A stretch of DNA of 64,000 bases from JACVRX01 sp046726315 (GTDB taxonomy: Bacteria; Actinomycetota; Actinomycetes; Jiangellales; Jiangellaceae): contig JBKPAG010000007.1 of assembly GCA_046726315.1 (NCBI GenBank), forward strand, positions 62,001-126,000. The letters are read 5' to 3'. The position numbers and the translations under genes were made by a program. Under the pieces are notes generated by a model. It was not told the DNA's origin, did no database searches, and was given only the letters and a program-made list of their open reading frames with translations. Each line of letters starts with the position of its first letter. Positions within the stretch are counted from its first letter, which is position 1. Of this stretch, positions 18,081 through 27,454 are shown one piece after another.

Positions 18081-19118
18081 TCAGCGTTCGTATGGCACCA
18101 GATTCGGCGTGTTGTACGGCGTGATGATCTGGATGTTCGAAGGCCACGAGTGGACAGCTCCGGGGAGTGCCCGGTGCGCTTGCATGATGGCGTGGCAGGC
18201 CCGACGCATGTCCTGGTTGAGGTCGTGGTGGAGCACCGCGGAGAGGTGGCCGTCGCGGAGCAGCCGGGTGTTGTCCTGGTCGAGGTCGTGGCCCACGAAC
18301 ACCAAGCAGCTCCTCTGCATGGACCGGAAGGCTTCGATGATCGCGTTGTTGCCGCCTCCGATGGAGTAGACCGCGTTGATGCTCGGGTCTTTGGCCAGGG
18401 CGGTGAGGACCAGGCCGCGCATGGTCTGGTCGAGGCCGTCGCTGTTGTCGATCTCGAACAAAGATCGATCCGGGTGCCTGCTCCGCATCGCGACCCGGAA
18501 GCCCATCTCGCGCTCCTCCTCACCGCGGAAGAAGCCGCGGCTGAGCGTGACGAGCACGTTGCCGGGCCGGTTACCGAGCCACTGCCCGATGAGATAAGCG
18601 GCGGTCGCACCAGCAGCCCGGTTGTCGATGCCGACGTATGCCAGTCGTTGACTTCCTGGCAGGTCGGTGACCAGCGTCACAACCGGTATGCGGACCTGGG
18701 CGAGGCGCCCGCATGCTTCAATGATCTCCGGCACGTCGGGGGCCTTGATGATGACTCCCTGCGATCCTCGGTCTGCGATCCGATCGATCGTTCCTACCAG
18801 TTCGTCCAGGGGTCCCGTCTCTCGGAAGTGGAAACGGGCCCGGATGACGGCCGGCTGGAGGAAGGGCAACTCGGCCTCGAGCGCGTCGCGCACTGCGGAA
18901 GAGAACCGATCCGGCGCCTGCATGACGACGTCGATCATGAATGTGCGACGGCCAAGCCGGAGCTGGGATTGCTGCCGGTCCAGATCCTTGATCGCTTGTC
19001 GCACTTCGCGGGCCGTGCTGGGGCGGACTCCGCCCCTGTTGTTCAACACCCTGTCGACCGTTCTTTCGCTGAGACCGGCCTGTCGGGCGATGTCCCGGAT
19101 CCGGTAGGCGTGCCCCAT
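18081..19118 (-). CDS. LacI-family transcriptional regulator
   Basis: A 345-aa regulator. The HTH reads YRIRDIARQAGLSERTVDRV, followed by LNNRGGVRPSTAREV. The effector domain resembles the periplasmic-binding-protein-like core of the ribose/inositol branch (VIIKAPDVPEI, YVGIDNRAAGATAAYLIGQ, VGHDLDQDNTRLL). AGGAG lies 6 bases before the ATG. It is divergent from the aldehyde dehydrogenase gene that heads arm B, and so is the probable local regulator of that operon. It differs in sequence from the LacI at 14668, consistent with separate inducers for the two arms. Confidence 0.9.
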   Translation of the reverse strand: MGHAYRIRDIARQAGLSERTVDRVLNNRGGVRPSTAREVRQAIKDLDRQQSQLRLGRRTFMIDVVMQAPDRFSSAVRDALEAELPFLQPAVIRARFHFRETGPLDELVGTIDRIADRGSQGVIIKAPDVPEIIEACGRLAQVRIPVVTLVTDLPGSQRLAYVGIDNRAAGATAAYLIGQWLGNRPGNVLVTLSRGFFRGEEEREMGFRVAMRSRHPDRSLFEIDNSDGLDQTMRGLVLTALAKDPSINAVYSIGGGNNAIIEAFRSMQRSCLVFVGHDLDQDNTRLLRDGHLSAVLHHDLNQDMRRACHAIMQAHRALPGAVHSWPSNIQIITPYNTPNLVPYER

Positions 19119-19136
19119 GGTGGCTCCTGGCGGATT

Positions 19137-19192
19137 ATTGGCGGGTTCTTGGCATTGACTCGGACGTAGCCGATTTTAGGCTGGCAGCCAAT
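19137..19192 (+). promoter_or_regulatory. Arm B promoter region with ATTGGC half-sites
   Basis: TTGACT at 19155-19160 and TAGGCT at 19177-19182 are 16 bases apart and form a plausible sigma-70 type promoter reading into the aldehyde dehydrogenase. ATTGGC at 19137-19142, CTTGGC at 19148-19153 and the inverted GCCAAT at 19187-19192 surround it and could be half-sites for the divergent LacI regulator, or unrelated. No compact LacI palindrome like the one at 14572 was found here. Confidence 0.4.
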
Positions 19193-19232
19193 GAAGCAGC
19201 CGGATGAACGGACGCCGTTGGAGGACGGGGCC

Positions 19233-20675
19233 ATGGACATTACGCCCATGCTGATCGGTGGCGACTGGCGCACAGCGGCGAGTACCGGCCGCGACGAGGA
19301 CGTGACCTCGCCGTACGACGGCACGGTTGTGGGCACGGTCCCTGTGGCCGGTAGGGACGACGTCGACGCCGCATTCACCGCCGCGGAGGCAGGAGCCGTC
19401 ACGTGGCGTCGCACTCCGGCGCATGCCCGAATGCAGATCTTGCTTCGCGCGGCCGAACTCGCCGACGAGCGTGCCACCGACATCGCAAAAACGATCAGCG
19501 CCGAGGTGGGCAAGACGATCATCGAGGCGACCAGGGAGGCTGGACGTTCTGGGGAGATCATCCGGTTGGCGGCCTTCGAAGGCACCCAGCTCTATGGTGA
19601 AACTCTGCCGCTGGATGCCAACCGCGGCACGGGCTTGGACAAGATCGGTTTCACGGTGCGCCAGCCGTGCGGTGTTGTCGTAGCGATCTCGCCTTTCAAC
19701 TATCCGGCGCTGCTCGTCCTGCACAAGGTCGCGCCCGCTCTGGCCGCCGGCAACGCCGTCGTCCTGAAGCCGGCAAGCACCACGCCGTTGACGGCGTTGG
19801 CGCTGGCCGGCTGTTTCGTCGACGCCGGCCTGCCTGCCGGTGTCCTATCGGTCTTGACCGGCCCAGGGGGCGAGCTGGGCGACGCGCTGGTCACCGATCC
19901 GCGGGTCCGAAAGGTCTCGTTCACCGGCTCCACCGTTACGGGTGAACGCATCACCCAGATGGCGGGTATGAAGAAGTTGTCGCTGGAACTCGGCGCCTCG
20001 TGCCCGGTGATCGTACTGCCGGACGCCGATCTCGAGCTGGCCGCGACCGCAGTCGCCGAGGGTGGGTACATCAACGCCGGACAGGTGTGCATCTCGGTCC
20101 AGCGGGTCATCGCCCACCCCGTGGTCGCGGGCGACTTCCTCGACGCGCTCGTGCCCAAGGTCGAGTCCATCCGCACTGGGAATCCCTCTTCACTGGCGAC
20201 GGAGATGGGGACACTGATCAGCACCCGAGAGGCCGAGCGGGTACGGCGGTCTATCGAAGCGGCCGCAGCCGGTGGCGCACGGATCCTGACCGGTGGCGAG
20301 CGCGACGGCAGCACAGTGGCGCCCACCGTCGTCGCTGACGTGGATCCGTCGGCACCGATCGCGCAGGACGAGCTTTTCGGGCCGGCCGTCGCCGTCAGCA
20401 CGGCCGCCGACTGGGAGGCGGCCATTTCCCAGGCCAACGGGACGGCATATGGCCTGGCGGCCGGCATCTTCACTGCTGACGTTGCTGGCACTGTCCGCGC
20501 CATTCGGGAGATCGATGCCGGCAGCATCCACATCAATTGGACGCCTCTGTGGCGTGCGGACCTCATGCCGTACGGCGGCCTCAAGGGCAGTGGTATCGGC
20601 AAGGAAGGGCCCCGATGGGCCGTCGAGGAGATGACCGAACTGAAGACGGTTGTGTTGCACGGCAGGCCCTGGTAG
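19233..20675 (+). CDS. NAD-dependent aldehyde dehydrogenase
   Basis: A 480-aa aldehyde dehydrogenase from the chosen start. ISPFNYPA near residue 153, FTGSTVTG near 231, the general-base glutamate in LELGAS near 252 and the catalytic cysteine at residue 286 (GQVCIS) are all present, so it should be a hydrolytic ALDH giving a free acid, unlike mmsA of arm A. The sequence is nearest to the lactaldehyde and non-phosphorylating glyceraldehyde-3-phosphate branch. The ATG at 19233 has GGAGG eight bases upstream; an ATG at 19191 would add 14 residues with almost no leader. It heads the arm B operon. Confidence 0.9.
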   Translation: MDITPMLIGGDWRTAASTGRDEDVTSPYDGTVVGTVPVAGRDDVDAAFTAAEAGAVTWRRTPAHARMQILLRAAELADERATDIAKTISAEVGKTIIEATREAGRSGEIIRLAAFEGTQLYGETLPLDANRGTGLDKIGFTVRQPCGVVVAISPFNYPALLVLHKVAPALAAGNAVVLKPASTTPLTALALAGCFVDAGLPAGVLSVLTGPGGELGDALVTDPRVRKVSFTGSTVTGERITQMAGMKKLSLELGASCPVIVLPDADLELAATAVAEGGYINAGQVCISVQRVIAHPVVAGDFLDALVPKVESIRTGNPSSLATEMGTLISTREAERVRRSIEAAAAGGARILTGGERDGSTVAPTVVADVDPSAPIAQDELFGPAVAVSTAADWEAAISQANGTAYGLAAGIFTADVAGTVRAIREIDAGSIHINWTPLWRADLMPYGGLKGSGIGKEGPRWAVEEMTELKTVVLHGRPW

Positions 20676-20718
20676 CGACGATGCATTCCACAGCCGTCTT
20701 CCGACAGGAGATCGACCG

Positions 20719-22683
20719 ATGACCGAGACCGTGCGACTGACAATGGCTCAAGCGCTCGTCACTTACCTCTCCCGGCAGTACTCGGTGGCCGACGGGAACC
20801 GCCGCCGATTGGTTCCCGCTGCGTTAGGCATCTTCGGTCACGGCAACGTGGCCGGCATGGGACAGGCGTTGGACCAGCTCAGTGATGTAATGCCGTTCAT
20901 CCAGGGCCGCAACGAGCAGGCTCTCGTGCACGTGGCCACCGGATACGCCAAAGCGACGCGACGGCACGCGACCCTGGCGGTCACCGCATCCATCGGCCCG
21001 GGTGCGTTGAACATGGTGACCGGAGCAGGTCTGGCAACGGTCAACCGCCTGCCAGTGCTGCTGCTCCCCGGCGATGCGTACGCGACGCGGCGGCAGGGCC
21101 CAGTGCTCCAGCAGCTGCAACACCCGATCGAAGCGGACACCTCTGTCAACGACGCATTCCGGCCGGTCTCCCGGTTCTTCGACCGGATCACCAGGCCCGA
21201 GCAGCTTCTGACCGCCCTACCCGCTGCGATGCGGGTGCTGACCCACCCGGTCGATACCGGCGCCGTGGTGCTGTCGCTTCCACAGGACGTTCAGTCGCAC
21301 GCGTTCGATTTTCCAGCCGACTTCCTCGCCGAGCGGGACTGGACGATTCGCCGTCCGCTGCCTGATCCGGACGAAGTCGAGGCCGTTGCCCAGCTGCTGG
21401 CTGCCGCCCAAAGGCCGCTGATCATCGCAGGCGGCGGCGTGATCTACTCCGGCGCGACGCGGGAGCTGGAGTCGCTTGCAGCCGCGGCAGGCATACCGGT
21501 CGCCGAAACCTTCGCGGGTAAGGGCGCGGTGCAGCAGCGTGCATGGTGGCAGATCGGCGGCATCGGCCTGGAGGGGACACCGGCGACCAATGACCTGGCC
21601 AGGGACGCCGACCTCGTGCTGACTGTGGGCGCGCGGCTGACCGACTTCGCGACTGCGTCGCAGTCGCTGTTCCAGAACCCGGACGTTCGTTTCGCGAGCA
21701 TCAACATCAGCCCGCACGATGCGAATCGGCTGGGCGCCTTCGGCATCATCGCCGACGCGAAGCGGGCATTGGCTGAGCTGACGCGAGCCGTGGAGAATGC
21801 ACAGACCACGAGTCCGGCGGCATGGCGGCAGCGGGTGCAGGCGCGCACTGAACAGTGGCAGGCCGATCGAGCAGGCGCCCTGGACGCTGACGTGCCGTTC
21901 GACAAATCCTCAGTGCCCGCGGAATCCGACGTCGTCACCGACACCGATGCCGTCCTCACGCAGGGACAACTCATTGGCCTGCTGCAAGAACACGCCCGGC
22001 CCGGCGACACCGTCATCGCCGCCGCCGGCGGTCCGCCAGGCGACCTGCAGAAGGTCTGGGACGCCACCGACCGCCGCTACTGCCACCTGGAGTTCGGGTT
22101 CTCCTGCATGGGCTACGAGATCCCCGCCGGTCTGGGCGTCCGGCTCGCTGTACCGGACCGCGCGAAGCGGGTCGTGTCCTTCGTCGGGGACGGCACCTTC
22201 CTGATGACACCGACCGAGCTGGTCACCGCAGCGCAGGAGGGCCTGGCCGTCACCGTGATCGTCTCGGAAAACCATGGCTACCAGGTCATTCACCGCCTGC
22301 AGATGGGCCGCAGCGGCCGCGAGTTCGGCAACGAGTTCCGGTACCGGCCGAACGGGCTCGACCTCACCGACGAGGGCGCCTCGGCCAAGCCCCCGCGGCT
22401 CGAGGGGCAGTACCTGAACCTCGATCTGGTCCAGGTCGCCAGCGGGCTGGGAGCGCGGGCGGTCCGGGCCACCACCCCCGCCGAGGTACGAGCCACTCTC
22501 GCCGACACCCGCGATCACGATGGGCCTGTCGTCATCGTCGTGCCGACAATCCCGCACGCCGATCTGCCGGGCGCCGGCGTGTGGTGGGACGTCGCCCCTG
22601 CCGAAGTCTCCGAGGGGGAGACCGTTTCGCGTCTGCGCAACGAATACGAAGCCGGCCTCGCGAGTCAGCGGTGGCACGGATGA
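20719..22683 (+). CDS. iolD: Second IolD-type ThDP-dependent cyclic diketone hydrolase
   Basis: A 654-aa paralogue of the iolD at 1439, with matching landmarks: IFGHGNVAGMGQAL, FIQGRNEQALVH, SVNDAFRPVSRFFDR, GFSCMGYEIPAG, and the ThDP motif GDGTF near residue 494 followed by ENHG. It lacks the 45-residue insertion. The IQGRNEQ segment follows GQAL after only eight residues, which shows where the arm A copy is expanded. ACAGGAG lies 8 bases before the ATG. It probably opens the ring of an inositol-like diketone. Having two copies suggests different substrates or inducers. Confidence 0.9.
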   Translation: MTETVRLTMAQALVTYLSRQYSVADGNRRRLVPAALGIFGHGNVAGMGQALDQLSDVMPFIQGRNEQALVHVATGYAKATRRHATLAVTASIGPGALNMVTGAGLATVNRLPVLLLPGDAYATRRQGPVLQQLQHPIEADTSVNDAFRPVSRFFDRITRPEQLLTALPAAMRVLTHPVDTGAVVLSLPQDVQSHAFDFPADFLAERDWTIRRPLPDPDEVEAVAQLLAAAQRPLIIAGGGVIYSGATRELESLAAAAGIPVAETFAGKGAVQQRAWWQIGGIGLEGTPATNDLARDADLVLTVGARLTDFATASQSLFQNPDVRFASINISPHDANRLGAFGIIADAKRALAELTRAVENAQTTSPAAWRQRVQARTEQWQADRAGALDADVPFDKSSVPAESDVVTDTDAVLTQGQLIGLLQEHARPGDTVIAAAGGPPGDLQKVWDATDRRYCHLEFGFSCMGYEIPAGLGVRLAVPDRAKRVVSFVGDGTFLMTPTELVTAAQEGLAVTVIVSENHGYQVIHRLQMGRSGREFGNEFRYRPNGLDLTDEGASAKPPRLEGQYLNLDLVQVASGLGARAVRATTPAEVRATLADTRDHDGPVVIVVPTIPHADLPGAGVWWDVAPAEVSEGETVSRLRNEYEAGLASQRWHG

Positions 22684-23468
22684 TGGGCCGTCCCACATCC
22701 CCGCTGGACCGTGGTGCCCTGCGCGCGCGCGTCGCCAGCGGCGAGAAGACCCTGGGCACGTTCGTCGGCACCGCCTCAGCCGTCACCGCCGAGGTATGCG
22801 CCGCTGCAGGAATGGACTGGCTCGTGCTCGATCTCGAGCACGGGGCGGGCGGCGAGGATCTGGTCGGCGGAGTTGTCCTCGCCACAGCCGCCTACGGCGT
22901 TCCGATCGTGGTGCGGGTGGAATCCGCCGCCCGCATCCGTCTGGGCCGAGTTCTCGATCTCGGCGCTACCGGCGTCATGCTGCCCAGACTTGACACGTCA
23001 TCCGACGTCCAGGAAGCGCTGCGCCATCTCCGCTACCCACCAGACGGCGACCGAGGTGTCGCCACATCCAACCGCGCCCACCGTTTCGGTCTGGATTCCA
23101 GCGCCCTCGACACCGCCAACGACGAGGTGCTCGGCGTCGTGCAGATCGAGTCCGTGCGGGCCGTCGAGCAGGTCGAGGAGATCGCAGCACTCGACGGAGC
23201 GGACGTCCTGTTCGTCGGACCACGCGACCTGAGCCATGACCTCGGGGTGCCGGGCGATTTCCGGGCAGCCACATATCTCGCCGCCCTCGACCGGGTGCGC
23301 GCGGCAGCTGACCGGTATGGAAAGGCCGGTGGTCTCCTTGTTCCCGACGGGGCCGCCGCGGCAGCCCGCCTGCAAGAGGGGTGGACATTCGTCGCGGTCG
23401 CATCCGACTCGACCCTGTTGGCCGCCTCTGCCACGGCCGAGCTCGCCCGCGCCCGGGCCGCCACCTGA
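22680..23468 (+). CDS. HpcH/HpaI-type class II aldolase
   Basis: A 262-aa metal-dependent aldolase. LGTFVGTASAVTAEV, DWLVLDLEHG near residue 42, the EHG loop, RVESAARI near 75, VVQIESVRAVEQ near 145 and FVGPRDLSHD near 174 match the family, which cleaves 2-keto-3-deoxy acids to pyruvate and an aldehyde. The ATG overlaps the iolD stop by 4 bp, so it is made together with the ring-opening enzyme. Arm A uses a DeoC/LacD-like protein for the corresponding step, so arm B may end in pyruvate rather than malonate semialdehyde. That outcome is inference. Confidence 0.88.
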   Translation: MMGRPTSPLDRGALRARVASGEKTLGTFVGTASAVTAEVCAAAGMDWLVLDLEHGAGGEDLVGGVVLATAAYGVPIVVRVESAARIRLGRVLDLGATGVMLPRLDTSSDVQEALRHLRYPPDGDRGVATSNRAHRFGLDSSALDTANDEVLGVVQIESVRAVEQVEEIAALDGADVLFVGPRDLSHDLGVPGDFRAATYLAALDRVRAAADRYGKAGGLLVPDGAAAAARLQEGWTFVAVASDSTLLAASATAELARARAAT

Positions 23469-23485
23469 CCACAGGAGAACACGTC

Positions 23486-24712
23486 ATGGCTCGCACGAAC
23501 AACGGCGCAGAACGCGAGATCGGCGTCGGTCTGATCAGCGTCGGCTGGATGGGCAAGCTGCACACGCGGGCCTACCAGGCGCTGCCGTCCGTCTACCCCG
23601 AGCTGAGGCTGCGGCCCCGGCTGGTACATGCCGCCGACACCGCGCCGGACCGGGTGGAGTACGCCCAGGACGTTCTCGGCTTCGCGCAAGCGGGCACGGA
23701 TTACCGCGAGGTTCTCGCCAACCCGGACGTGGACGTGGTGTCCATTTGCGCGCCAACCGGTCTGCATCGGGAGATCGCCGTCGCCGCCGCCGAGGCTGGC
23801 AAGCACTTCTGGATCGAGAAGCCCGTCGGCCGCGATGCCAATGAGGCGAGCGACGTCGCCGCGGCGGCCGCGAAGGCACCGGTTGTGACCTCAATCGGCT
23901 ACAACTACCGCCATGTTCCCGCGGTGGAACGGGTCCGTGAGCTGGTAGCCGGCGGTCACCTCGGCCGGATCACCAACGTCCGCGCCGTCTTCTTCTCCGG
24001 CTACGCTGCCGAACCGAAGGCGGCATTGTCGTGGCGATTCATCCGCGACCACGCCGGCACCGGCGCCCTCGGCGACCTGTTGAGCCACGTCGTCGACCTG
24101 GTCCAGTACGTCGTCGGGCGGATCAGCGACGTCAACGCCTTGACCAGTACCTTCTATACGGAGCGGCCGATCCTGCCGATGGGCTCAGGAACCCATTTCG
24201 CCGTCATCGAGGACGGTGAGATGGGCGCCGTCGAGAACGACGACTACGCCGCCGTGCTGGTCCGTTTCGGCGCGAACTCGACGGCCACTGGGGCGGTCGG
24301 GACACTCGAGGCATCGCGCATCATCGTCGGCCCGCAGTGCGGCCTGAGCTTCGAGATCTATGGCACTGACGGCTCTGCCACCTGGAACTTCGAGCAGATG
24401 AACGAGTTGCGGGTTTGTCTGGGCCGCGGTCCGCATACCGGATACACCACCGTGCTCGGCAATGCTCTCCTCGGGGAATACGCGCATTTCCAGCCCGGCC
24501 CGGGCATCAGCATGGGATACGACGATCTGAAGGTCATCGAGGCGAAGAAGTTCCTCGTCGCCGTGACCGGTGGAGAGCGCCGCAACTGCACCGCCGCCGA
24601 CGCTCACCATGTGGCCGAGGTGATCGCTGCAGCAGCCGCCTCCGCAGAGAGCGCCACGTGGCAGCGGGTGCCTACGGTTCCCGGCGCAACATTCGGCGGC
24701 GAACCAGAATGA
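23486..24712 (+). CDS. Gfo/Idh/MocA-family oxidoreductase
   Basis: A 408-aa dehydrogenase. IGVGLISVGWMGKLH is the nucleotide-binding turn, IEKPVG near residue 113 the family lysine motif, and GALGDLLSHVVDLVQYV near 195 carries the histidine. The long C-terminal half (GSGTHFAVIEDGEMG, YAHFQPGPG) marks the larger subgroup also represented by the gene at 13377. CAGGAG precedes the ATG. The stop overlaps the next start by 4 bp. It probably oxidises a cyclitol or sugar-acid hydroxyl in arm B. Confidence 0.86.
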   Translation: MARTNNGAEREIGVGLISVGWMGKLHTRAYQALPSVYPELRLRPRLVHAADTAPDRVEYAQDVLGFAQAGTDYREVLANPDVDVVSICAPTGLHREIAVAAAEAGKHFWIEKPVGRDANEASDVAAAAAKAPVVTSIGYNYRHVPAVERVRELVAGGHLGRITNVRAVFFSGYAAEPKAALSWRFIRDHAGTGALGDLLSHVVDLVQYVVGRISDVNALTSTFYTERPILPMGSGTHFAVIEDGEMGAVENDDYAAVLVRFGANSTATGAVGTLEASRIIVGPQCGLSFEIYGTDGSATWNFEQMNELRVCLGRGPHTGYTTVLGNALLGEYAHFQPGPGISMGYDDLKVIEAKKFLVAVTGGERRNCTAADAHHVAEVIAAAAASAESATWQRVPTVPGATFGGEPE

Positions 24713-25665
24713 CCCCTGATCGTCCTGTCGTCGTTGCCCTCGGTGCAGTGGATCCGACGCTGGTCGACGGAGTCCTCGGCGGTGGCATCTCTTTCCTGGC
24801 CGAGCCGTCCGTGGACGACCTCGCTGTCGCTGTGGGTGCCATCGCCCGGGCCGATGCGGTGGTGGACAATGCCCTGTTCGAGCAGGCGCCACGGCTGCGC
24901 GTGGTAGCCCGGACCGGCGTCGGCGTCGACCTCGTCGACCTTGCTGCAGCGAGCGCTCGCGGCATCCCGGTGGTGATCACACCAGGCAGCGGGACGCCCG
25001 CCGTCGCCGAGGGGGTGCTTGCGCTCACATTGCACCTCGTCAAGCGGCTGGGTCCGTTGACTCGTCTCGTCCGGGAAAACCGCTGGGCGGAGCGGGATGC
25101 TGTGGTTGTCGGCGACCTGGACGGCGCAGGCATCGGCGTCATCGGCTACGGGCGGATAGGGCGGCGCGTCGGAGAACTCGCCAAGGCGTTCGGCATGCGG
25201 ATCCTGGCGCACGACCCGGTCAGCCCACCGCCCCCGGATGTTGCGTGCCCGGACCTCGGCGAACTCGTCGCGGCAAGCGACGTGCTGACCCTGCACGTGC
25301 CGTTGACCGATCGGACGTACCACCTGGTCGACAACGCGTTTCTGGCCGGCACGTCGCCGGGGGCGATTCTCGTCAATTGCGGCCGGGGTGGGCTCGTCGA
25401 TCTCGACGCCGCCCTGGCCGCGCTGGAATCAGGGCAGCTCGCTGGTGTGGGCCTCGACGTCTTCGATCCCGAACCACCACAGCACCATCCGCTGTTCGAC
25501 CATCCCAACGCCGTGCTCACCCCTCACGTAATGGGGCTGACCCGACGGGCAACTGCTGCCACCTTCGCCGAAGCCGCCCGCGGAGTCGTCGACGTGCTCC
25601 ACGGTCGTCGGCCGGCCGCGGTGGCCAACCCCGACTGGGCGGGCACGAGAACGGAGGACGAATAA
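24709..25665 (+). CDS. D-isomer-specific 2-hydroxyacid dehydrogenase
   Basis: A 318-aa enzyme of the D-2-hydroxyacid dehydrogenase family. VVARTGVGVDLVDL near residue 64, the NAD site GIGVIGYGRIGRRV near 143, the catalytic Arg in LVNCGRGGLVD near 222, Glu in FDPEPP near 253 and His in LTPHVMG near 274 are all present. It would reduce a 2-keto acid or oxidise a D-2-hydroxy acid with NAD(P). Between an aldolase and an SDR, it may recycle an acid made in the arm B pathway. It shares one base with the next start (TAATG). Confidence 0.87.
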   Translation: MTPDRPVVVALGAVDPTLVDGVLGGGISFLAEPSVDDLAVAVGAIARADAVVDNALFEQAPRLRVVARTGVGVDLVDLAAASARGIPVVITPGSGTPAVAEGVLALTLHLVKRLGPLTRLVRENRWAERDAVVVGDLDGAGIGVIGYGRIGRRVGELAKAFGMRILAHDPVSPPPPDVACPDLGELVAASDVLTLHVPLTDRTYHLVDNAFLAGTSPGAILVNCGRGGLVDLDAALAALESGQLAGVGLDVFDPEPPQHHPLFDHPNAVLTPHVMGLTRRATAATFAEAARGVVDVLHGRRPAAVANPDWAGTRTEDE

Positions 25666-26441
25666 TGCCGTTGCTGGCTGAGAAGGTCGTCCTCGTGAGC
25701 GGCGGTAGCCAAGGGCTCGGCGCCGGCATCGCGAAAGCTGCTGCGCGTGAGGGCGCAGCGGTCGCAGTCACCGGCCGGAACCCCGATCGTGGCGAGACGG
25801 TCGCCTCCGACTTGCGCGCCACAGGTGCGCAGGCAGCATTCATCCGCGCCGATGTCGCGGACGTCGAGCAGGTACGTGCCTGTGTAGCGGCCGTGGTGGC
25901 GACCTTCGGGCGGGTGGACTGCCTGGTGAACTCGGCGGGGCTCACGACGCGAGGAACGTTGCTCGACACGACTCCTGAGCTGTTCGACGCGCACGTCGCT
26001 GTCAACCTGCGCGGCCCGTTCTTCATGATGCAGGCCGTCGTGCAAGACATGCTGTCCCGGCATGCCCATGGGACCATCGTCAACATCATTTCGTCGTCCG
26101 AGCTCGGCGGCCAGCCATACCTGGCGCCATACGTCGCGGCCAAGGCCGGACTGGCCGGTTTGACGCGTAATGCCGCGCACGCTCACCGGTGGGACCGAAT
26201 CCGCGTCAATGGCCTGGACATCGGCTGGACCGAGACCGAGGGCGAGGACGCAACCCAGCGCGCGTTTCATGCCGCTGGCGACGACTGGCGCGAGCAGGCG
26301 GCAAAGAAGCTGCCGATGGGCAAGCTCGGGCAGGCCGACGAGATCGCCGACTTCGTCGTCTTCCTGCTTTCCGAACGCAGCGGCGTTGTCACCGGATCGG
26401 TAATCGACTGGGACCAGAACGTCGTCGGCGGTTTGGATTGA
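25665..26441 (+). CDS. SDR-family oxidoreductase
   Basis: A 258-aa classical SDR: SGGSQGLG near residue 13, NSAG near 90, SSSELGG near 140 for the catalytic serine, and YVAAKAGLAG near 155. The C-terminal VVTGSVIDWDQNVVGG is a pattern seen in sugar-acid and polyol dehydrogenases. The second N of the usual NNAG is preserved only as NSAG, a tolerated change. It is coupled to the hydroxyacid dehydrogenase and lies 11 bp before the second iolG. Its substrate is not readable, probably a polyol. Confidence 0.86.
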   Translation: MPLLAEKVVLVSGGSQGLGAGIAKAAAREGAAVAVTGRNPDRGETVASDLRATGAQAAFIRADVADVEQVRACVAAVVATFGRVDCLVNSAGLTTRGTLLDTTPELFDAHVAVNLRGPFFMMQAVVQDMLSRHAHGTIVNIISSSELGGQPYLAPYVAAKAGLAGLTRNAAHAHRWDRIRVNGLDIGWTETEGEDATQRAFHAAGDDWREQAAKKLPMGKLGQADEIADFVVFLLSERSGVVTGSVIDWDQNVVGGLD

Positions 26442-26452
26442 GGTGACCAGGT

Positions 26453-27454
26453 ATGCGCCTTGGCCTCATCGGACTTGGCAGGATCGGCGCCTTCCACGCC
26501 CGAACGCTGACCACGCTGCCGATCGTCGAGTCGCTCGTCGTGACCGACGCTGTGCCAACCGTCACGGCCGAAGTCGCCGACCGCATCGGGGCGCTGGCGT
26601 GTGACTCACCCGAACAACTACTGGCAGCAGGTGTCGACGGCGTCCTGATCGCAGCCGCTACCGACGCCCATCCGACCCTGATCCGCGCTGCCGTGAATGC
26701 CGGACTGCCGGTCTTCTGCGAGAAGCCGGTCGCGCGCGGCATCGAGGAGGCCGTCGCCGTCCAGCAGCACGTAGAAGCTACTGGGCTGCCAGTGCAGATC
26801 GGTTATCCCCGGCGCTTCGACGTTGCATTCCAGGCGGCGCGTGATGCCGTGGCTAGCGGGGAGCTGGGCTGGCTCCACACCGTCCGCTCGACCACCCTGG
26901 ACCCGGCCCCACCGCCGGAGGAGTACGTAGCCGTGTCCGGCGGGATCTTTCGCGACTGCAGCGTGCACGACTTCGACGCCATCCGCTGGGTGACCGGCAG
27001 AGACGTGGTGGCGGCCTACGCAACGGGCAGCAACAAGGGCGCGGACTACTTTGCCGACGCCGCTGACGTCGACACGGCCTCGGCGGTGTTGACACTCGAC
27101 GACGCCACCTTGGCCGTGGTGTCCAACACCCGGTACAACGCACGAGGTCACGATGTCCGCCTGGAGTTGCACGGCTCCAAGGACAGCATCGCGGTCGGTC
27201 TCGAGGACCGCCTGCCGCTTCGTTCCGTCGAACCGGGAGCAACGTTTCCGGCCGGCAAACCCCATTACTTCTTCATGGACCGGTTTGTTGCGGCCTTTCG
27301 GGCTGAGCTCGCGGCATTCACGCAGGTCGTCGCAGGGCAGCGACCATCCCCCTGCACGGTCGCTGATGCCGTAGAAACCGCGTGGGTCGCCGAACTGTGC
27401 ACGACGTCCCTACGAGAGCACCGACCGGTGCGGATGGACGAGGTGCGCGAATGA
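26453..27454 (+). CDS. iolG: Inositol 2-dehydrogenase-type oxidoreductase, second copy
   Basis: A 333-aa Gfo/Idh/MocA enzyme with the IolG layout: LGLIGLGRIGAFH, FCEKPVA near residue 90, QIGYPRRFDVAF near 122 and the active-site CSVHDFDAIRWV near 167. It is shorter and closer to classical IolG than the 400-aa dehydrogenases of the island. Its stop overlaps the iolE start by 4 bp, the expected pairing of inositol dehydrogenase with inosose dehydratase. The isomer preference against the copy at 9038 cannot be told. Confidence 0.87.
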   Translation: MRLGLIGLGRIGAFHARTLTTLPIVESLVVTDAVPTVTAEVADRIGALACDSPEQLLAAGVDGVLIAAATDAHPTLIRAAVNAGLPVFCEKPVARGIEEAVAVQQHVEATGLPVQIGYPRRFDVAFQAARDAVASGELGWLHTVRSTTLDPAPPPEEYVAVSGGIFRDCSVHDFDAIRWVTGRDVVAAYATGSNKGADYFADAADVDTASAVLTLDDATLAVVSNTRYNARGHDVRLELHGSKDSIAVGLEDRLPLRSVEPGATFPAGKPHYFFMDRFVAAFRAELAAFTQVVAGQRPSPCTVADAVETAWVAELCTTSLREHRPVRMDEVRE